DNA of 64,000 bases, from contig JARKRC010000072.1 of assembly GCA_029974595.1 (NCBI GenBank), forward strand, positions 30,975-94,974. Direction: 5' to 3'. Shown here one piece after another: positions 9,613 through 18,548 of the stretch. The notes under the pieces are model-generated. The model searched no databases. It had not been told where the DNA came from and saw only the letters and a list, made by a program, of their open reading frames with translations. The stretch is from Ereboglobus sp. Its GTDB lineage: Bacteria; Verrucomicrobiota; Verrucomicrobiia; Opitutales; Opitutaceae. Numbering within the stretch: position 1 is the first letter of the stretch; the number at the start of each line of letters is the position of its first letter. The position numbers and the translations under genes are program-made.

Positions 9613-9627
9613 TGGCCTATTTGGCCA
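9613..9627. promoter_or_regulatory. Candidate operator, TGGCC-TATTT-GGCCA
   Basis: Perfect 5-bp inverted repeat with a 5-bp spacer, centred in the 107-bp gap between the divergent regulator and the GH50 gene. A further TGGCCTA copy lies 21 bp upstream (9592-9598), giving helical-phase spacing of about two turns. That arrangement suits an AraC-type dimer with direct half-sites. No binding data exist; this is inferred from symmetry and position. Confidence 0.45.
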
Positions 9628-9663
9628 TTTGCCAGCCATGCCCGCGCCGGTAGTATCACCACC

Positions 9664-11865
9664 ATGCTTGAGAGTTCCCGCCGTTTTCGCTTCCCCGCCG
9701 CCGCGTTTGCGCTGGCTGCCGCCTTGGTGGCAACCCTTTCGCTGCGCGCCGCGCAAACGCCATCTCAGCCCCCGCGTATAATCGTTTCGTGGGAACGCTG
9801 GCCGGACTCCGACGCGGCAACCACCGCCACCGCCGCGCCCGACGCCGCGGCGCCCGGCTGGCTTCGGCTAACGGCAAAAAAGGAAAACGCCGGCGCCCTC
9901 GTCCTGCGCGCGCCGGGCGGCGTTTGGGACTTGGGTGCGTTCGCCGAAATCGCCGTGCCGCTTCGCAATCCCGGCCCGGCGCCGGTGGCCGTGATGCTCG
10001 AAATCCGCGACACCGCCTCGCTCGACGGTCCGGTCAAAGCGCATCCCCGGACCTACCGCGCGCGGGCGGCGCTGCCCGGGGACGGCTCGACGGTGTGGCT
10101 GGCGGTGCCGCTCGGCACAAAAAATCCCGGCCCGCTCGCTGCGCGCTTCCTTTCCATGCAAGCCGCCCCCGCCGACTTCGCGCGCCACGGTTTCATGGAC
10201 GGCGCGGGCATCGCGCAAGTTTCCCTCCGTTTCACGAGCGCCGCCGCCGGCGCCGCCATTGCCGTCGGTCCCGTCCAGGCCCGCGGCGTGCCCGAACCGT
10301 GGCGAGACTGGCCGGAATCGCGCGTGTTTCCACTGGTGGATGAGTTCGGCCAATACGCGCATCGCTCATGGCCCGGAAAAATCAACTCGGCGGACGACTT
10401 TGCCGCCCGCCGCGAGGCCGAGGACGCCAATCTCGCCGCGCACGCACGCCCGCAGGACTGGAACTGCTACGGCGGCTGGGCCGGCGGTCCGCAACGCCGC
10501 GCCACGGGGTTTTTCCGCGTGGAAAAAATCGACGGCCAGTGGTGGATGATCGACCCCGACGGGCGGCTCTTCTGGTCGCATGGCGTGGTGCGCGTGGCCA
10601 CGCGCCAGCGCGTCGGCGGCGTTTACCGCGGCACCCCGCTGCCGGATCGCGAACACTTGTTCCGGCTGCCGCCGAAGGACTCGCCACTCGGCCGCTTTTA
10701 CGACACCGAGGCGCCCTCGACGCGGGGCTACTATTTCGGAAAAGGCACGCACGCCGTGTATGATTTTCTCGAAGCAAACCTCTTTCGCAAATACGGCGGG
10801 GATTGGACGACGGAATTTGAGGATCGCGCGATGCGGCGGCTGGATAGCTGGGGACTGAACACCATTGCCAATTCTTCCGACCCCGCCGTTTATCTGCGGC
10901 GGAAAACGCCCTACACCGCCATCGTCTATTCCGCGCCGATGGGCGGAACCGAGTTCCGTGTCGAGGCGTCCGACGGCAACTGGGGCAAGCTGCCCGATCC
11001 CTTCGACCCGGCCTGGCGGCGGCACATGGACCACGTCCTGCGCACCGAGTTGAAGGACTCGCTGAACGACCCGTGGTGCCTTGGCTTCTTCGTGGACAAC
11101 GAGCTGAAATGGGGCGACACCTGCCACACCGCCGAGGTCGTGCTCGCCTCGCCGCCGACGCAACCGGCCAAGCGCGCCTTCGTCGAAATCCTGCGCAAAA
11201 AATACGACGGCATCGTCGCCCTCAACGCTGCCTGGGGCACGGCGCACACGGATTGGGATGCGCTGCTCGCGGCCACAACGACGCCCGATCGCGGGATCCC
11301 CGCCGCGAAGGCCGACCTGGAGATGCTGAGCGACCGTTTCATCGACGAGTATTTCAGCGGCTGCCGCGCCGCGCTCAAGGCCACCTCGCCCCATCACCTC
11401 TACCTCGGCGCGCGCTTCTCGCATCCTACCTGGTTCGTCACGCGCATCGCCGCGCGGCATTGCGACGTGATCAGCGAAAATATCTACGCGCCCACCCTCG
11501 ACGTTTTCCGCCTCGCGCCGGGCGTGGACCTGCCCGTGCTGATCGGCGAATTTCACTTCGGCGCGCCCGACCGCGGCCTTTTTGATCCGTCGCTCGTCCC
11601 CGTGGCCGACCAGGCCGCCCGCGCCACCGCCTACCGCGAGTATGTCGCCAGCGCGCTCCGGCATCCGTCCATCGTCGGCACGCACTGGTTTCAATTTTAC
11701 GACCAGCCCACGACCGGACGCTTCGACGGTGAAAACTTCCAGACCGGGTTGGTGGATATTTGCGACACGCCCTACGCCGAAACCATCGCCGCCGTGCGCG
11801 CCACCGCCGCCTCGCTGTATCAAACCCGCGTCGCCGCCGCGGAAAAACAGAAGCCAATAAAATGA
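9664..11865 (+). CDS. GH50-like beta-agarase / beta-galactanase, secreted
   Basis: A 733-residue exported enzyme. A signal peptide (to about residue 35) precedes a ~190-residue beta-sandwich typical of the GH50 N-terminal module, then a clan GH-A TIM barrel. The acid/base Glu480 lies in FFVDNELKWGD, and the nucleophile Glu629 in VLIGEFHFGAPDRG. The following GTHWFQFYDQPTTGR...DGEN segment is characteristic of agarases. Family members hydrolyse beta-1,4 linkages in agarose or related galactans, often as exo-enzymes. It heads a co-directional run; its TGA overlaps the next ATG (ATGA). The GH50 call rests on motif recognition; another galactan substrate is possible, since agar would be unexpected outside marine settings. 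Confidence 0.85.
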   Translation: MLESSRRFRFPAAAFALAAALVATLSLRAAQTPSQPPRIIVSWERWPDSDAATTATAAPDAAAPGWLRLTAKKENAGALVLRAPGGVWDLGAFAEIAVPLRNPGPAPVAVMLEIRDTASLDGPVKAHPRTYRARAALPGDGSTVWLAVPLGTKNPGPLAARFLSMQAAPADFARHGFMDGAGIAQVSLRFTSAAAGAAIAVGPVQARGVPEPWRDWPESRVFPLVDEFGQYAHRSWPGKINSADDFAARREAEDANLAAHARPQDWNCYGGWAGGPQRRATGFFRVEKIDGQWWMIDPDGRLFWSHGVVRVATRQRVGGVYRGTPLPDREHLFRLPPKDSPLGRFYDTEAPSTRGYYFGKGTHAVYDFLEANLFRKYGGDWTTEFEDRAMRRLDSWGLNTIANSSDPAVYLRRKTPYTAIVYSAPMGGTEFRVEASDGNWGKLPDPFDPAWRRHMDHVLRTELKDSLNDPWCLGFFVDNELKWGDTCHTAEVVLASPPTQPAKRAFVEILRKKYDGIVALNAAWGTAHTDWDALLAATTTPDRGIPAAKADLEMLSDRFIDEYFSGCRAALKATSPHHLYLGARFSHPTWFVTRIAARHCDVISENIYAPTLDVFRLAPGVDLPVLIGEFHFGAPDRGLFDPSLVPVADQAARATAYREYVASALRHPSIVGTHWFQFYDQPTTGRFDGENFQTGLVDICDTPYAETIAAVRATAASLYQTRVAAAEKQKPIK

Positions 11866-14195
11866 ACCGAACCAACCGGCATCGAATCTTCCCCGCCATG
11901 AACGCCAAAACCGACCTCCGCCGCCTCGCCGCCTTGATCCTCTGCTTCGTCACCGTTGCCATCGTCGGCGCACCCAGCGCCGCCGCCGCGCACGTTTTGG
12001 AAAGCCAGAAGCTCCGCCTCGAAATCGATGACAGCGGTCGCATCGTTTCCCTGAAAAACCGGATCGCCGACCAAGGCAAGGGCGTCGAATACCTCCGTTC
12101 CGCCGGCCAGCTCTGGCGCATTTATCTTCAGGAGGACGACGAACTCGACATCGAGGTCACCCCCAACGACAGCGCGGTCGGGCCTCGCATCTCCAAGATC
12201 GCCACTCCCGCCGGCCCGGCCCTTCGCATGGTCTGGCCCTCGCTCACCCGCATCCGCAAGAACGGCCTCGACATCACGCCCGAGCCGCTCCCCATCAGCG
12301 TCGAAGTCACCGCCACGCTTCCCGATGACGCCACCGCCAGTGACGAAATCCGCTGGACCATCAGCATCACAAACAGCACCGCGCCCGGCGCAAAGGTCGC
12401 CGTCCGCGAATGCCATTTCCCGCTCGTCGGCGATCTTAACCTCGACCCCGGACAAAAGCTCCTCTGGTCCAAGCAGGGCGGCGAACTCCACGCCAATCCG
12501 CGCAAAAAAGTCGCCGACCAGTTCACCGCCTACAAGGGCTCCGACCACCTCTTCCGCGTCCTGCATCTTTCCTACCCCTCGTTCCACGCCGCTTCCGCCA
12601 ACTGCTTTGCCTTCGTCGGCGAGCGGCAGGGGCTCTACTTCGGCTGCCACTCGACCCGCTTTGAAACCACGCTCCACCAGTTCCGCATGTATCCCGTCGA
12701 AAAAGTCCCCGGCACTTCCATGGGCGTTTTCGACAAACCCTCCGCCAAACTCGAAGCCGGTTTCGTCCGCTTCCCCGGCATCGTCGCCGGCACCACATGG
12801 ACCGAGGGCGAATTCGTCACCGCCCCCTATTCCGGCGACTGGCATGTCGTGGCCAAAAAATACCGCCGCTGGGCCGACACGTGGTTCCGCAAAAACCCCG
12901 ACGGCACGCCCGTCGCCGCCGCCAAAACCGTGCCGGAGTGGATCCGCCGCATGAACGGCTGGCAGCGCGTCATCCTCCGCCACCAGCACGGCGAAATCCA
13001 CTACCGCTACGCCGACATCCCGCAGATCCACGCCGACGGCGCCGCCGCGGGCATCAACACCTTCTTCATGTTCGGCTGGCAAAAGGGCGGCCATGACAAC
13101 CACTACCCCGACTACACCCCGAACCCGAAGCTCGGCACCGAGCGCGAAATGCTCGACGGCATCAATCACTTCAACAAAAACGGCGGCCACGTCATCCTCT
13201 ACACCAACGGCCGCCTCATTGACCGCGTCAGCGATTACTACAAGGCCCACGGCGCCGACCCGCTCATCCTCGATCCCTTCGGCAACGAAGTCCTTGACCG
13301 CTACACGTTCACCGGCCCGGGCAATTTCGCCAAACTTTTTGTCGGACGCTACTTCGCCCTTGCCTGCCCCTCGTCCTCCATCTGGTTCGACCACCTCCGC
13401 GCCCAAGCCGACCTCGCCGCCGCCTACGGCTGCCACTCCCTCTTCCTCGACCAGATGGGCATGGAGGAGCCGCCCTGCTCCAATCCCGCGCACAACCATC
13501 CGCCGCACTGGGTCGGCTCCATCGCCGCCAAGGCCGACATCATCCGCCGCCTGCGCGACCACCTGCGCACCCTCAATCCCAACCTCGGGCTCGGCGTCGA
13601 GATCATCAGCGATGTCGGCGGCCAGCACGCCGACTACGTTCACTCCCTCTTCACCGGCTCCATCGGCCCCCACGGATTTCTGGAATTCTTCCGCTACACG
13701 TTCCCTGAAATCATTCTCTCCGACCGCGAAATCCGCGACGACTCCAACATCGAGCCCCGCGTCAACCGCGCGGTCCTCCTCGGAATCCGCTCCGACGTGG
13801 AAATCTACCGCTGCCGCCGCACCATCGCCGAGACGCCCCATTATCAAGGCTACCTCGCGAAAATAAACGCCCTTCGCCAGCGTCAGGCCGACATCCTTCT
13901 CGAAGGCCTTTACACCGACACCGACGGCTTCACCAATTCCAACCCGGAGGTTCAAGCTCGTTCGTTCAAACGCGGCACGGACAACTCCGCCACGAGCAAC
14001 AAAGCCTTCGCCGTCGTCGTCACCCAAAGCACCAGTAACTCGGCCAAGACCACCATCACCGTCCCCGCCGGCCTCCGCTTCGCCAGTCACGATGGCGTCG
14101 GCTCGCCCGAGGTCACCCGCGTCTCGGCCACCGAAGTCCGCGTCTCGCTACCGCAGCACGCCCTCGCCGTGCTCCTTTTCGAATCCGCCAAATAA
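11862..14195 (+). CDS. DUF6259-like predicted glycoside hydrolase, secreted
   Basis: A 777-residue protein with a signal peptide ending in an Ala-rich region (APSAAAAHV). The first ~240 residues resemble a beta-sandwich (LRLEIDDSGRIVSLKN start). The middle is a TIM-barrel-like domain containing GWQRVILRHQHGEI, TFFMFGWQKGGHD and a YTNGRLIDR strand, and the C-terminus is beta-rich. The architecture resembles DUF6259 proteins, which occur beside glycosidases, but catalytic residues are not established, so activity is inferred. The start at 11862 is chosen because it forms an ATGA overlap with the GH50 gene; an in-frame ATG at 11898 would give a cleaner signal peptide. It probably acts on the same extracellular substrate as the GH50 enzyme. 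Confidence 0.75.
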   Translation: MNRTNRHRIFPAMNAKTDLRRLAALILCFVTVAIVGAPSAAAAHVLESQKLRLEIDDSGRIVSLKNRIADQGKGVEYLRSAGQLWRIYLQEDDELDIEVTPNDSAVGPRISKIATPAGPALRMVWPSLTRIRKNGLDITPEPLPISVEVTATLPDDATASDEIRWTISITNSTAPGAKVAVRECHFPLVGDLNLDPGQKLLWSKQGGELHANPRKKVADQFTAYKGSDHLFRVLHLSYPSFHAASANCFAFVGERQGLYFGCHSTRFETTLHQFRMYPVEKVPGTSMGVFDKPSAKLEAGFVRFPGIVAGTTWTEGEFVTAPYSGDWHVVAKKYRRWADTWFRKNPDGTPVAAAKTVPEWIRRMNGWQRVILRHQHGEIHYRYADIPQIHADGAAAGINTFFMFGWQKGGHDNHYPDYTPNPKLGTEREMLDGINHFNKNGGHVILYTNGRLIDRVSDYYKAHGADPLILDPFGNEVLDRYTFTGPGNFAKLFVGRYFALACPSSSIWFDHLRAQADLAAAYGCHSLFLDQMGMEEPPCSNPAHNHPPHWVGSIAAKADIIRRLRDHLRTLNPNLGLGVEIISDVGGQHADYVHSLFTGSIGPHGFLEFFRYTFPEIILSDREIRDDSNIEPRVNRAVLLGIRSDVEIYRCRRTIAETPHYQGYLAKINALRQRQADILLEGLYTDTDGFTNSNPEVQARSFKRGTDNSATSNKAFAVVVTQSTSNSAKTTITVPAGLRFASHDGVGSPEVTRVSATEVRVSLPQHALAVLLFESAK

Positions 14196-14215
14196 CCGGC
14201 CTCCCGCGCCCCGCC

Positions 14216-15295
14216 ATGACCGCCCGCGCCAACCCAGACACACCCGCCGAAGCCGGTCCGCTGCCCGCCCGCTTCGAGCGCGTCGTTGACGGCAAACAAA
14301 CGGGCCTGTTCGTTCTCGCGAACCGGGGCTGCGTGGAAATCCGCGTGACAAACTACGGCGGGCGCATCGTTTCCTGGCTCGCCCCCGACCGCGACGGAAA
14401 CCTCGCCGACATCGTGCTCGGCTACGACAATCTGCAGGATTACATCGACTCAAAGGAACCCTACTTCGGCGCGACCATCGGCCGCTACGCCAACCGCATC
14501 GCCCGGGGCCGGTTCACGCTCGACGGCATCGAATACAACATCCCGCCCAACAACGGCCCCAACTCCCTCCACGGTGGCCCGAAGGGTTTTCACGCCGTCG
14601 TCTGGGACGCCCGCCAGCCCGACCCGCGCACACTCGAACTCACCCTCCTCTCCCCCGACGGCGACCAAGGTTTCCCCGGCAATCTTCGCGTGAAAATGGT
14701 TTATGCGCTCACTGACGACAACGCGCTCACAATCACCTACGAGGCCGTGACTGACAAACCCACCATCGTCAACCTCACCAACCACTCGTTCTTCAACCTC
14801 CACGGCGCGGGCGGCGGCGACATCGGCGGCCACCTGCTCGAAATCCGCGCCAGCCATTGCACGCCCACCGATGCCGCGCACATCCCCACCGGCGAAATCG
14901 CCCCGGTCGCCGGCACGCCGTTCGATTTCCGCCGGCTCGCGCCCATCGGCGAACGCAAGGGCCTGAACTTCGTCCTCGACCGCCCCGCGACGCCCGCCGT
15001 CGCGCCGGGCGACGACGGCCTCTTCCTTGCCGCGCGCGCCATCGGCCCCGAAACAGGCCGCGTCCTCGAAGTCCGCACCGACCAGCCCGGCCTCCAGCTC
15101 TATTGCGCCGACAATCTCGACGACAGCTTTCGCGGCAAACACGGCAAAACCTACGGACGCCGCTCCGCCCTCTGCCTCGAAACGCAGCTCTTCCCCGACA
15201 GCCCGAACCACGCCCATTTTCCCTCCCCGATCCTTCGCCCCGGAGAAACCTACCGCCACACGTGCGTGTATAAAACCGCCATTTCCCCTCCATGA
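14216..15295 (+). CDS. galM: Aldose 1-epimerase (galactose mutarotase)
   Basis: A 359-residue cytoplasmic enzyme interconverting alpha and beta anomers of hexoses. Family motifs include TNYGGRIVSW, GATIGRYANRIA, the catalytic His in NSLHGGPKGF, NLTNHSFFNLHG with the second active-site His, and a Glu in ALCLETQLFPDSPNH. No signal peptide is present, so the sugar is handled after uptake. It lies 20 bp after the DUF6259-like gene and its stop overlaps the following dehydratase start (ATGA). Mutarotation prepares the anomer used by a sugar 1-dehydrogenase, which fits the SDR gene two positions downstream. Confidence 0.95.
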   Translation: MTARANPDTPAEAGPLPARFERVVDGKQTGLFVLANRGCVEIRVTNYGGRIVSWLAPDRDGNLADIVLGYDNLQDYIDSKEPYFGATIGRYANRIARGRFTLDGIEYNIPPNNGPNSLHGGPKGFHAVVWDARQPDPRTLELTLLSPDGDQGFPGNLRVKMVYALTDDNALTITYEAVTDKPTIVNLTNHSFFNLHGAGGGDIGGHLLEIRASHCTPTDAAHIPTGEIAPVAGTPFDFRRLAPIGERKGLNFVLDRPATPAVAPGDDGLFLAARAIGPETGRVLEVRTDQPGLQLYCADNLDDSFRGKHGKTYGRRSALCLETQLFPDSPNHAHFPSPILRPGETYRHTCVYKTAISPP

Positions 15296-16470
15296 AAGTC
15301 ACCGCCATTGAAACACACATTTGCCACGCCTGGCGCACGAACTGGGTTTTCGTGCGCGTGCTCACCGACGACGGTTTGCACGGCGTCGGCGAGGCCACGC
15401 TTGAATATCGCGAGCTGACAGTCGCGCAAGCCTGCCGCGAGCTGGAGCGCTATCTTGTCGGCCGCGATCCCTTCGACATCGAGGCATTCTGGCACGACAC
15501 CTACCGCGACGCCTACTGGCGCGGCGGCCCCGTGCTCATGAGCGCGCTCTCCGCGGTCGAAATGGCGCTCTGGGACATCAAGGGCAAGGCGCTGGGCGTC
15601 CCCGTCTGGCAGCTCCTCGGCGGGCGCGTGCGAGATCGCGTGCCTTGCTACGCCAACGGCTGGTTCGCCCCCGCCAAACGTCCCGACGAGTTCGCCGAAA
15701 AAGCGCGCGCCGCCGTGGCCCGCGGTTTTCGCGGATTGAAGTGGGACCCCTTCGGCTCTGCTTACATGAACATCGGCAAACGCGAGCTCGACGACGCCAT
15801 CGCCTGCGTGCGCGCGGTCGTCGAGGCCGTCGGCCCCGAGGTGGACATCCTCATCGAGGGACACGGACGCTTCAATGTGCCCACCGCCATCCGCATCGCG
15901 CGCCGCCTGGAGGAGTTTGACATCACGTGGTTCGAGGAGCCCGTGCCGCCCGACAATCCCGACGCGCTCGCCGAGGTCAAACGCCGCGTCCGCGTGCCCA
16001 TCGCCGCAGGCGAGCGCATTTACAGCCGCTGGGATTTTCGCAATTTCCTCCAGCTCGGCTGCGCCGATTACATCCAGCCCGACGTGAGTCATGCGGGCGG
16101 CATCGGCGAGCTGCGCAAAATCGCCGCGATGGCCGAGACGCACCACATCGCCATCTGTCCGCACAATCCCTCCGGCCCCGTCGCCAACGCCGCCACGCTC
16201 CAGCTCGCCGCCTGCACGCCGAATTTTTTCCTGCTCGAAACCATGTCCGACGACGTGCCGCACCGCCGCGAAATCAGCACCGAGCGCGTCGGTTTCGAGG
16301 ACGGCGCGATGCTCATCCCCGACGGCCCCGGCCTCGGCATCGACCTGAATCTCGACGCCATCGCGCGCCATCCCTACCAGCCGCGCAACCTCCGCCACTA
16401 CACCGGCGCGCTCACCGACATTCGCCCCGCCGACGCCGCCTCCTATTTCGACAACGGCAAAACCGCCTGA
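15292..16470 (+). CDS. Enolase-superfamily sugar-acid dehydratase (galactonate dehydratase-like)
   Basis: A 392-residue member of the mandelate racemase/muconate-lactonizing group. The N-terminal capping domain is followed by a TIM barrel with metal ligands at Glu189 (LIEGHGRF), Glu215/216 (WFEEPVPPDN) and Glu241 (AGERIYSRW). Candidate general acids/bases are His191 and His291 (ICPHNPSGPV). This layout matches D-galactonate dehydratases, except that the first ligand is Glu rather than the usual Asp. The reaction would convert an aldonate to its 2-keto-3-deoxy derivative. The substrate (galactonate, fuconate or another aldonate) cannot be fixed from sequence. It is coupled to galM upstream and followed 16 bp later by the SDR gene. 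Confidence 0.85.
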   Translation: MKVTAIETHICHAWRTNWVFVRVLTDDGLHGVGEATLEYRELTVAQACRELERYLVGRDPFDIEAFWHDTYRDAYWRGGPVLMSALSAVEMALWDIKGKALGVPVWQLLGGRVRDRVPCYANGWFAPAKRPDEFAEKARAAVARGFRGLKWDPFGSAYMNIGKRELDDAIACVRAVVEAVGPEVDILIEGHGRFNVPTAIRIARRLEEFDITWFEEPVPPDNPDALAEVKRRVRVPIAAGERIYSRWDFRNFLQLGCADYIQPDVSHAGGIGELRKIAAMAETHHIAICPHNPSGPVANAATLQLAACTPNFFLLETMSDDVPHRREISTERVGFEDGAMLIPDGPGLGIDLNLDAIARHPYQPRNLRHYTGALTDIRPADAASYFDNGKTA

Positions 16471-16486
16471 CCCTCCCGCTTCCATC

Positions 16487-17260
16487 ATGAACTTCAAAGA
16501 CAAATACGTGCTCGTCACGGGCGCGGCGTCCAACTCCGGCTTTGCCATCGCGCGCGCCTTCGCCGCCGCGGGCGCGCGCGTCGCGATCAACGACATCGAT
16601 CCCGCCGCCACCGAAAAAGCCGCCGCCGAACTCTGCGCGGCCACCGGCGGCGAGGTCGCCGCCATGCCCGCCGATCTCGCCAGCCGCGACGCCATCGCCG
16701 CCATGTTTGCGCGCATCCGCGCGGAATGGGGGGGCATCGATGTCCTCGTCAACAACGCCGTGCAGCACGCCATCGGCCATGCGTTTCTCGACATGCCGCC
16801 GGCGGTTCTGGAAAACGTCATTGGCGTCAATCTCCTCGGCACGTTTTATTGCTCGCAGGAAGCCGCGCGCATGATGGTCGCGCAGGGCGGCGGCGCGATT
16901 GTGAACCTCGGCTCGAACACCGCCGCGCGCGCCATCCGCAGCCGCAGCGCCTACATCGCCACCAAGGGCGGCATCGAGGCGCTCACCCGCGCGATGGCGC
17001 TTGAACTTGCGGCCCTCGGCATTCGCGTGAATACCGTCGTGCCGGGCTACATCCGCACCAATCGCTGGGACAGCCTCGCGCCCGGCGTCGCCGAGCGGCG
17101 GCGCGCCAACGTCCCGCTCGGACGCGAAGCCACCGGCGGCGACATTGCCGACTCGGTGCTGTTTCTCGCATCGGAGCGCGCCCGCAACATCACCGGCGCA
17201 CGGCTCGTCGTTGACGGCGGCTGCACCATCCAGCTCGTTCCGGAGGAACTCGAAACATGA
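16487..17260 (+). CDS. Short-chain dehydrogenase/reductase, probable sugar 1-dehydrogenase
   Basis: A 257-residue classical SDR. The Rossmann motif is TGAASNSG (variant of TGxxxGxG), with NNA at the NADH side. The catalytic Ser is probably in NLGSNTA, and the Tyr-x-x-x-Lys pair lies in SAYIATKGG. The C-terminus VVDGGCTIQ is typical of the family. Asp after the second beta strand (NDID) suggests NAD+ preference. Together with galM and the dehydratase it fits an oxidative aldose route: aldose to lactone or aldonate, then dehydration. The TGA overlaps the transporter start (ATGA), so the genes are translationally coupled. Substrate is inferred from context only. Confidence 0.88.
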   Translation: MNFKDKYVLVTGAASNSGFAIARAFAAAGARVAINDIDPAATEKAAAELCAATGGEVAAMPADLASRDAIAAMFARIRAEWGGIDVLVNNAVQHAIGHAFLDMPPAVLENVIGVNLLGTFYCSQEAARMMVAQGGGAIVNLGSNTAARAIRSRSAYIATKGGIEALTRAMALELAALGIRVNTVVPGYIRTNRWDSLAPGVAERRRANVPLGREATGGDIADSVLFLASERARNITGARLVVDGGCTIQLVPEELET

Positions 17261-18522
17261 AACCGCAAAAACCGCTGGGCCCGCATTACAAATGGGAGCT
17301 GCTCGCGCTGCTCTGCCTGGCTTTTTTCTTCCATCAAGGCGACCGCGCGATTTTCGGCGTGGTGCTGGAGCAGATCCGCGCGGACTTGCTGCTCACGAAT
17401 GAACAGATCGGGCTCGTCGGTTCGGTGCTGTTTTTCACGCTCGCCGTGATGATGCCCTTCGCGGGCTATGCCGGCGACCATTTCAGGAAGACACGCGTCA
17501 TCACGTTCTGCCTCATCGGCTGGAGCGCGGCGACACTGTTCACCGGCTTTGCCGGCGGAGTGGTGGCGCTGGTGGCATTGCGCAGCGTGGCGACCGCGGG
17601 CGGCGAGTCGTTTTACGCGCCGGCGGCCTACTCGCTGATCGCAAAGTTCCATCTCTCGACGCGCAGCATCGCTATGTCCGTGCATCAAGCCGCGCTTTAC
17701 ATCGGCGTGATCACAAGCGGTTTTCTCGGCGGCTGGATCGCCGACTGTTGGGGCTGGCGTTCGGCGTTCTATGTGTTCGGCGGCTGCGGCATCATTCTCG
17801 GCCTCGTCTTCATGCTGCGCCTGCGCGACACACCCGACACGCCGCCGCCGGCAACCGGCGCGCACGCGGCCCCCGAGCCAACGCTCCTCCAGTCGTTCCT
17901 CATGCTCTTCCGCGTGCGCACGGCGGCGCTGCTCACCTGCGGGTTCGTCGCGATTGTCTGCGTGAACAACGCCTATGTCGTCTGGGCTCCCGCGTTCCTC
18001 AACGAGAAATTCGCCCTCGGTTCGCTGGCGCTGGCGGGCGGCTACGCGATGAGTTTCCACCACATCGGCGCGCTGGCCGGGGTGCTCGCCGGCGGCGCGT
18101 TTTCCGACTGGCGCGCCAAGGTGCGCCCGACCGCGCGGCTGGAGTTGCAGGCCGTCGCAATGCTCCTCGGCGCGCCCGCGATCCTGTGGATGGCGCTCGC
18201 GCCCGGCCTCGTCGCCGCGTGCGTGGCGATGGGACTCTTCGGCGTCTTTCGCGGCCTCTACGAGTGCAACACCCACGCCTCGCTCTTCGACGTGATTCCC
18301 CCGCGCTTCCGCGCCACCGCCGTCTCGGTGATGACGATGATCGCGTTTCTCATCGGCTCGCTCACGCCTTGGGCGCTTGGCCGCATGAACGACCTGTATA
18401 AGGACGGCTCCGGCCTCTCGCGCGGATTCGCCGCGCTGGCCGCGTTGTATGTGATCGGCGCGCTCGCCGTCGGTTTCGCCCGCCTGCGCACCTTCCGCCG
18501 CGACGCGCTGACGTTGCAATGA
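17257..18522 (+). CDS. MFS transporter (sugar-acid/hexuronate-like)
   Basis: A 421-residue inner-membrane protein with about 12 hydrophobic segments. The conserved loop between TM2 and TM3 reads GYAGDHFRKTR, a variant of the MFS signature. The overall pattern resembles the anion:cation symporter type that carries hexuronates and aldonates. It is coupled to the SDR gene by an ATGA overlap, so uptake of the sugar or sugar acid processed by the neighbouring enzymes is the likely role. The DUF218 gene can start within its last codons. Confidence 0.88.
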   Translation: MKPQKPLGPHYKWELLALLCLAFFFHQGDRAIFGVVLEQIRADLLLTNEQIGLVGSVLFFTLAVMMPFAGYAGDHFRKTRVITFCLIGWSAATLFTGFAGGVVALVALRSVATAGGESFYAPAAYSLIAKFHLSTRSIAMSVHQAALYIGVITSGFLGGWIADCWGWRSAFYVFGGCGIILGLVFMLRLRDTPDTPPPATGAHAAPEPTLLQSFLMLFRVRTAALLTCGFVAIVCVNNAYVVWAPAFLNEKFALGSLALAGGYAMSFHHIGALAGVLAGGAFSDWRAKVRPTARLELQAVAMLLGAPAILWMALAPGLVAACVAMGLFGVFRGLYECNTHASLFDVIPPRFRATAVSVMTMIAFLIGSLTPWALGRMNDLYKDGSGLSRGFAALAALYVIGALAVGFARLRTFRRDALTLQ

Positions 18523-18548
18523 GCGCAATAATCTTCTCTGTTTCTCCC

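Noticed and set aside
11820..14090. A long antisense open frame opposite the DUF6259-like gene
   Set aside because: Low-complexity Gly/Val/Asp composition typical of high-GC shadow frames; the plus strand has a signal peptide and coupled neighbours.
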